This document shows, in pieces, positions 46,889 through 50,747 of a DNA stretch of 50,747 nt. The notes under the pieces are model-generated. The model ran no database searches and had not been told where the DNA came from. It saw only the letters and a list, made by a program, of their open reading frames with translations. Position numbers and translations under genes: made by a program. Position 1 is the stretch's first letter. Every line of letters starts with the position of its first letter. Origin of the DNA: Chlamydiota bacterium (GTDB lineage Bacteria; Chlamydiota; Chlamydiia; Chlamydiales; JAAKFR01); NCBI GenBank assembly GCA_013288105.1, contig JABDCM010000005.1, positions 1-50,747 of the forward strand. The letters run 5' to 3'.

Positions 46889-48661
46889 TTAAGGGCGTAA
46901 TGCTTCTAAATATCCTCGGAAGCCATCTCTTCCGGATAGCTCTAAAGCTCTGTCATATGCACCGAGTTTAGCATATAGATAGGAGAGCTCCTCTCGTATT
47001 TTTCTTCCCAAACGAGGATGACACGTTATATCTGATTTTATAAGAAGGGCGACGCGCTCAAGAAGCACACGTGCGCGCTCATGATAGCCCGTCTCCATTT
47101 CATATTCAGCTAATCTCATGAGAGCAAAAGGAGCCTCATCACCACATTGAAGAGCAAGGCGGAAAAGATGCCTTTGCAATTGAAAGCCTTTATTGGAATC
47201 GGGAGCGATGCTTTCACATAATTTCATGCGTTCAAACTGGAGGAAAAATTGCACGCAAGCCTCTTGCAGCTTCACTATATTCCTTAATACTCGTAATGCT
47301 CGTGCAGCATACATTTGAGGCCAAAATAACTGTGTATATATGGACATATCACGAAATTCTTCTCTTCCTTTTTTAAGGACTATTCCTTCCCCTTTCTCAT
47401 CCGGAGGTAACCATTCCTTCGGATCCTCTAACCTTGTTTCTTCAGCTAATAGCTGCACTCTTTCTGCGATAGTAGAAGCTTGCATAATACGCCCCTTTTT
47501 GATTAAGAAGTCCGCATATAGACGATAAGAGCCTTTGAGCCGACTTCTCAACTCTTCTGCCCTTGTAAAGTTTCCCTTATCGATAAAAATACGGATACAA
47601 TGACATAAAGCATCACAAAATAAAAAGTCTTCCAAATTAGATATACATTTACTGACTACCTCCTCTATAAAGGCCGCATCATTCCACCTCTTACCTACAC
47701 CATCTTCAATGAATGCTGAAGCGACCATAGTGAACGCTGAGGCGACCACCCCCGGTTCATCTGGACGAGATGAAATATCTAACATATATATTTTCAGTAA
47801 TCTGCATATGGCTTCTTTATCTTCTGCACCTGTTAAAGCCATACCATGGAGTTCTAATAAGAACTCCACAACCTCGCGTCTAAATTTGTCCCATTTTTCG
47901 TCCCATGTGAAATCTGCCTTAATTATTTGTGCTGGTAATATATATAAAGCAGTTGTGATCTCCCCTTGTGCAGCGTGGTGTTTTGCTTTTGTTAAGATTT
48001 CCCTATACCAAAGCTTACTACCTGGTAGGTCTCGACACAACTCTTCTAGCGGTGCGCTATTTAGATAGGCGGCGACTTGTGCCTCTTTCCCCTTTAGCCT
48101 CATCTGATGCATGATATCTATACCCGTTATCAACTGCATTTCTCGGTCGCTGATTTTTTGAGCAACTTCTATAGCAGTGTTAAAATGTCCCCACAGAGCA
48201 AAAAGATGGGCGATCTCTTGCAAAGCTTCTTCCTTTTCACCACTCTCTGCTTGCTCACAGATATGTCTATAATAAGCACGTAAATGGTATTGTTTAACCA
48301 AAACAGGATCATTTACCCCTCGTAGCTCTGTTAGACTGCTTTCTTCGGGAGCTGCTTTTAACAGTTCTATGGCTTGCAAAGCAGCTTTCCAATTGTCATC
48401 AGTGGAGCGGCTTGCTTGTTGTGCTCCCCTTGCCGATTCCTCTTGCTTATTCCTCCTAACTAGAACTACTCCTAAAACCAATGAAATAAGGGAGAGAGAA
48501 GCTGCAAACGAAAGAGCGACTATTGCATTAGTTCCAGCTGGAATCGTACGACATATTACGAGAATGGCGAGTACGAGTGCCACGCATGCTGACGTCGCTG
48601 CTATCCCAATAAGAGTCTTTGAGGTAAAAATCTCTCTATTTGATATGGAACAAGTGGGCAT
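46889..48661 (-). CDS. Inc-like membrane protein with helical repeats (paralog without F-box)
   Basis: 590 residues. Two hydrophobic segments close together near the N-terminus (about residues 16-37 IGIAATSACVALVLAILVIC, and 46-69 AIVALSFAASLSLISLVLGVV) without a cleavable signal resemble the paired hydrophobic domain of chlamydial inclusion membrane proteins. About 500 residues of helical, TPR-like repeats follow (EEALQEIAHLFALWGHFNTA, RAEELRSRLKGSYRLYADFL, ELSYLYAKLGAYDRALELSG). Homologous along its length to the next gene, but lacks the F-box. Probably a type III secreted effector by architecture; function unknown. Confidence 0.8.
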   Translation of the reverse strand: MPTCSISNREIFTSKTLIGIAATSACVALVLAILVICRTIPAGTNAIVALSFAASLSLISLVLGVVLVRRNKQEESARGAQQASRSTDDNWKAALQAIELLKAAPEESSLTELRGVNDPVLVKQYHLRAYYRHICEQAESGEKEEALQEIAHLFALWGHFNTAIEVAQKISDREMQLITGIDIMHQMRLKGKEAQVAAYLNSAPLEELCRDLPGSKLWYREILTKAKHHAAQGEITTALYILPAQIIKADFTWDEKWDKFRREVVEFLLELHGMALTGAEDKEAICRLLKIYMLDISSRPDEPGVVASAFTMVASAFIEDGVGKRWNDAAFIEEVVSKCISNLEDFLFCDALCHCIRIFIDKGNFTRAEELRSRLKGSYRLYADFLIKKGRIMQASTIAERVQLLAEETRLEDPKEWLPPDEKGEGIVLKKGREEFRDMSIYTQLFWPQMYAARALRVLRNIVKLQEACVQFFLQFERMKLCESIAPDSNKGFQLQRHLFRLALQCGDEAPFALMRLAEYEMETGYHERARVLLERVALLIKSDITCHPRLGRKIREELSYLYAKLGAYDRALELSGRDGFRGYLEALRP

Positions 48662-48728
48662 AATGCTATTCTAAATTTAAAATCTCTACTGTTATACACG
48701 ATAAGCAACTCTTGCCTAAGGGCGGAAG

Positions 48729-48750
48729 CTTTTGGAGCGTACTCCAAAAG
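48729..48750. terminator. Short perfect hairpin between the two paralogs
   Basis: CTTTTGGAG / CTCCAAAAG with a 4-base loop, in the 167-base gap between the paralogs. It lacks a good T tract on either strand, so the terminator role is tentative. Confidence 0.35.
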
Positions 48751-48793
48751 TTATTAAGATACAATCAAAATATTTGGTAGATTAATTGAAGAT

Positions 48794-48827
48794 TGTATTT
48801 GAAGGAGAAAAACTCAAAATTCAGGTT
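48794..48827 (+). repeat. Family A right-end fragment after a stop codon
   Basis: GTATTTGAAGGAGAAAAAC followed by TCAAAATTCAGGTT matches the right end of the 165-bp element (GAATTTGAGGGAGAAAAACC...CTCAGGTT) and ends 1 base from the stop codon of the F-box gene, the same position as the element after the other paralog. Confidence 0.7.
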
Positions 48828-48828
48828 A

Positions 48829-50724
48829 TTAAGGGCGTAATGCTTCTAAATACCCTCGGAAGCCATCTCTTCCGGATACCTCTAAAGCTCTGTCATATGC
48901 ACCGAGTTTAGCATATAGATAGGAGAGCTCCTCTCGTATTTTTCTTTCCCAACGAGGATGATACGTTCCATCTGGTTGTATAAAAGAGGCGGCGCGCTCA
49001 AGAAGCACACGTGCGCGCTCATGATAGCCCGTCTTCATTTCATATTCAGCCAATCTGATGAGAGCAGAAGGAGCCTCACCACCACATTGAAGAGCAAGGT
49101 AGAAAAGATGCTCTTGCAATTGAAAGCCCCTATCGGAACAGGGAGCGACGCTTTCACATAATTTCATGCGTTTAAACTGAAGGAAAAATCGCGCGCAGGC
49201 CTCTCGAGCGGAGAAATCTCGAGGAAGAAAATCGTCATGATTTGCTTCCGTTCCGGGATATTCTTCAGGATATTCTTCATATATATATAATAGCTCTAGT
49301 TCTTCCATAGAATATAGTTGAGGCCAAAATAACTGTCTACATATTGACATATCACGGAATTGTTCTTCTTCCTTTTTAAGAGCTATTTGTTTAACTGGTG
49401 CATCATTTCTAGGTAACTTCTCTTTCTGATCCCCCACATGATCCTCTAACCCTATTTCTTTAGCTAATAGGCGCTCTCTTTCTTGAGTAGGAGCTTGCAT
49501 AATACGCCCCTTTTTGATTAAGAAGTCCGCATATAGATAATGAGAACCTCTAAGATGATCTCTCAACTCTTCTGCCCTCGCAAAGTTTTCTTTATTCACA
49601 AAAATACGAATACAATAACATAACGAGTCACGAAATGAAGGGTTGTCCAACCCAGCTAAAAGTATGGTGACTGCCTCCTCTTCATCATATACATCATGCA
49701 ATGCACGATCAAACGTACTTATTTGCAGTAACCTATCTGCTTTTATTCTGTCTTGTTCAGCTAAATGCATACGATGGATTTCTAATAAGAGCTGTAAAAC
49801 CTTGCGTCTAAATTTGTCCTCACAATCTACTTCAAGTTTTTGTAATTTATCTAATGTATCTAAGGCAGTTGTGATATCTCCTGTTACAGCGTAGTATTTT
49901 GCATTTACTAAATGTATCATGCACTTAAGCTTATTTCTTATACCTCTACACAACTCTGTCATCGGTTTTATTGCTGCAGTTCCGTAGGCGGTTACTTGTG
50001 CGTCTTTCCCCTTTAGCCTCATCTGATGCATGATATCTAAACTTGTCACCAACCGCACCTCTTGATCGCTGATTTTTTGAACAGCTTCTATAGCAGTGTT
50101 AAAATGTCCCCATAGAGCAAAAAGATGGGCAATCTCTTGCAAAGCTTCTACCTTTTTAGGACTCTCTGCTTGTCCACAGGTACGTATATAATAAGCATGC
50201 AAATGGTGTCGTTTATTTAAAACAGAATCTTCCCTTGGAATCTGGTTCCAATCTTTACAGACTTGAACACAACAGGCCAAATCCCGCGGTGGCAAACGGT
50301 TCATGATATTCACCAGTAACTCGAGTGGTAATGTTGTGATACCTGTTCCTGCTACCGTTGGACTGCTTTCTAATGTTGTGATACCTGTTCCTGGTACTGT
50401 TGGACTGCTTTCTTCGGGAGCTTCTTTTAAAAGTTCTATGGCTTGCAAAGCAGCTTCCCAATTTTCCTCAGCAGCGCGGCGTGCTTCAATCCATTCCAAT
50501 TCCCCCCGCTCCAACCTCCTACATAGAACTGCTCCCAAAGCGATTGAAATAAGATAGAGAGGAAGTGCAAACGAAAGAGCGACTATTGCATTAGTTCCAG
50601 GCGGAATTGCACGACGCCCTATGAGAATGGTGAGTGCGACTGCTACGCATAATGAGGTCACTGCCATCGCAAGAAGCACTCTTGCAGTAAAAATTTCTCT
50701 ATTTGACGCAGGAAGAATGAACAT
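48829..50724 (-). CDS. F-box protein with Inc-like membrane domain and helical repeats
   Basis: 631 residues. Paired hydrophobic segments at about residues 15-36 (RVLLAMAVTSLCVAVALTIL) and 45-68 (AIVALSFALPLYLISIALGA). A linker with two 14-residue repeats (ESSPTVPGTGITTL / ESSPTVAGTGITTL) leads into an F-box at about residues 132-170: LPLELLVNIMNRLPPRDLAC then CVQVCKDWNQI. About 450 residues of helical TPR-like repeats follow. F-box motifs bind Skp1 of eukaryotic SCF ubiquitin ligases, so the protein is probably secreted into the host and displayed on the inclusion membrane, with the repeats binding targets. Complete; starts 23 bases from the window edge. The last residues and stop region are nearly identical to the paralog. 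Confidence 0.85.
   Translation of the reverse strand: MFILPASNREIFTARVLLAMAVTSLCVAVALTILIGRRAIPPGTNAIVALSFALPLYLISIALGAVLCRRLERGELEWIEARRAAEENWEAALQAIELLKEAPEESSPTVPGTGITTLESSPTVAGTGITTLPLELLVNIMNRLPPRDLACCVQVCKDWNQIPREDSVLNKRHHLHAYYIRTCGQAESPKKVEALQEIAHLFALWGHFNTAIEAVQKISDQEVRLVTSLDIMHQMRLKGKDAQVTAYGTAAIKPMTELCRGIRNKLKCMIHLVNAKYYAVTGDITTALDTLDKLQKLEVDCEDKFRRKVLQLLLEIHRMHLAEQDRIKADRLLQISTFDRALHDVYDEEEAVTILLAGLDNPSFRDSLCYCIRIFVNKENFARAEELRDHLRGSHYLYADFLIKKGRIMQAPTQERERLLAKEIGLEDHVGDQKEKLPRNDAPVKQIALKKEEEQFRDMSICRQLFWPQLYSMEELELLYIYEEYPEEYPGTEANHDDFLPRDFSAREACARFFLQFKRMKLCESVAPCSDRGFQLQEHLFYLALQCGGEAPSALIRLAEYEMKTGYHERARVLLERAASFIQPDGTYHPRWERKIREELSYLYAKLGAYDRALEVSGRDGFRGYLEALRP
50329..50412 (-). 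repeat. 42-bp tandem repeat (two units) inside the F-box gene
   Basis: Units 50329-50370 and 50371-50412 differ at only a few bases and encode the 14-residue repeat just before the F-box. The unit length keeps frame, so copy number can vary without breaking the protein. Confidence 0.9.
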
Positions 50725-50747
50725 AATGATATTTTAAATTTAAACTC

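Overview
The window is a stretch of chromosome from a member of the phylum Chlamydiae, most likely a 'Chlamydia-related' lineage outside the Chlamydiaceae. The evidence is gene content and order. It carries an ATP/ADP translocase, a ytgABCD metal transporter with a DtxR-type regulator fused to YtgC, the nqrBCDE block of a sodium-pumping NADH dehydrogenase, and a second-type dnaA beside a bactofilin. From memory, long blocks run in the order known for Chlamydia trachomatis: thioredoxin-priA-lysS; rseP-dxr-ytgDCBA-CT066-npt1-lepA-gnd; amiA-murE-pbp3-ftsL-rsmH-CT273-CT274-dnaA2-bactofilin; nqrBCDE-gcsH-CT283-CT284-lplA-clpC. Coding sequence is dense, moderately AT-rich and full of 4-base start/stop overlaps.

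Layout. 1-0.8 kb: two tandem secreted thioredoxin-like proteins, one without cysteines. 0.9-6.6 kb: a TDD/Tsr3-like enzyme, two chlamydial unknowns, priA and lysS. 6.6-7.7 kb: a Sel1-repeat protein. 7.8-14.9 kb: an operon-like run on the minus strand (ytgABCD, dxr, rseP), with a promoter/operator upstream of ytgA; ytgD is split by a frameshift in a 9-C run. 15-17.2 kb: a basic small protein and npt1. 17.5-21 kb: lepA and gnd. 21-26.4 kb: cell-wall and division genes. 26.5-29.4 kb: two small conserved genes, dnaA and a bactofilin. 29.5-30.1 kb: a large GC-rich inverted repeat. 30.2-34.7 kb: a ComF-like protein and a giant AsmA/TamB-like protein. 34.8-38.7 kb: nqrBCDE. 38.7-43.9 kb: gcsH, a CBM9-like protein, a SurA/PpiD-like protein, a phospholipase-D-like protein and lplA. 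44-46.5 kb: clpC. 46.5-50.7 kb: an accessory zone with truncated fragments, repeats and two large paralogous membrane proteins.

The most unusual content is of two kinds. First, there are three distinct families of short palindromic repeats. Family A (165 bp, with 17-bp perfect terminal inverted repeats and 36/37-bp mini versions) has inserted twice, in the same reading frame, into the gene just upstream of priA, so repeat DNA is translated as part of a protein. Other copies lie between gnd and lepA and immediately after the stop codons of both accessory paralogs. Family B (GC-rich) lies in two tail-to-tail intergenic gaps; one copy is an internal deletion of the other. Family C lies just upstream of dnaA and supplies the stop codon of a truncated winged-helix ORF. 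Second, the two accessory paralogs have an Inc-like paired hydrophobic segment at the N-terminus followed by helical repeats, and one has an F-box inserted between them. That suggests a secreted membrane effector able to recruit the host SCF ubiquitin ligase.

No tRNA, rRNA, CRISPR array or transposase gene was recognised. All domain assignments come from reading motifs by eye; no database search was run.
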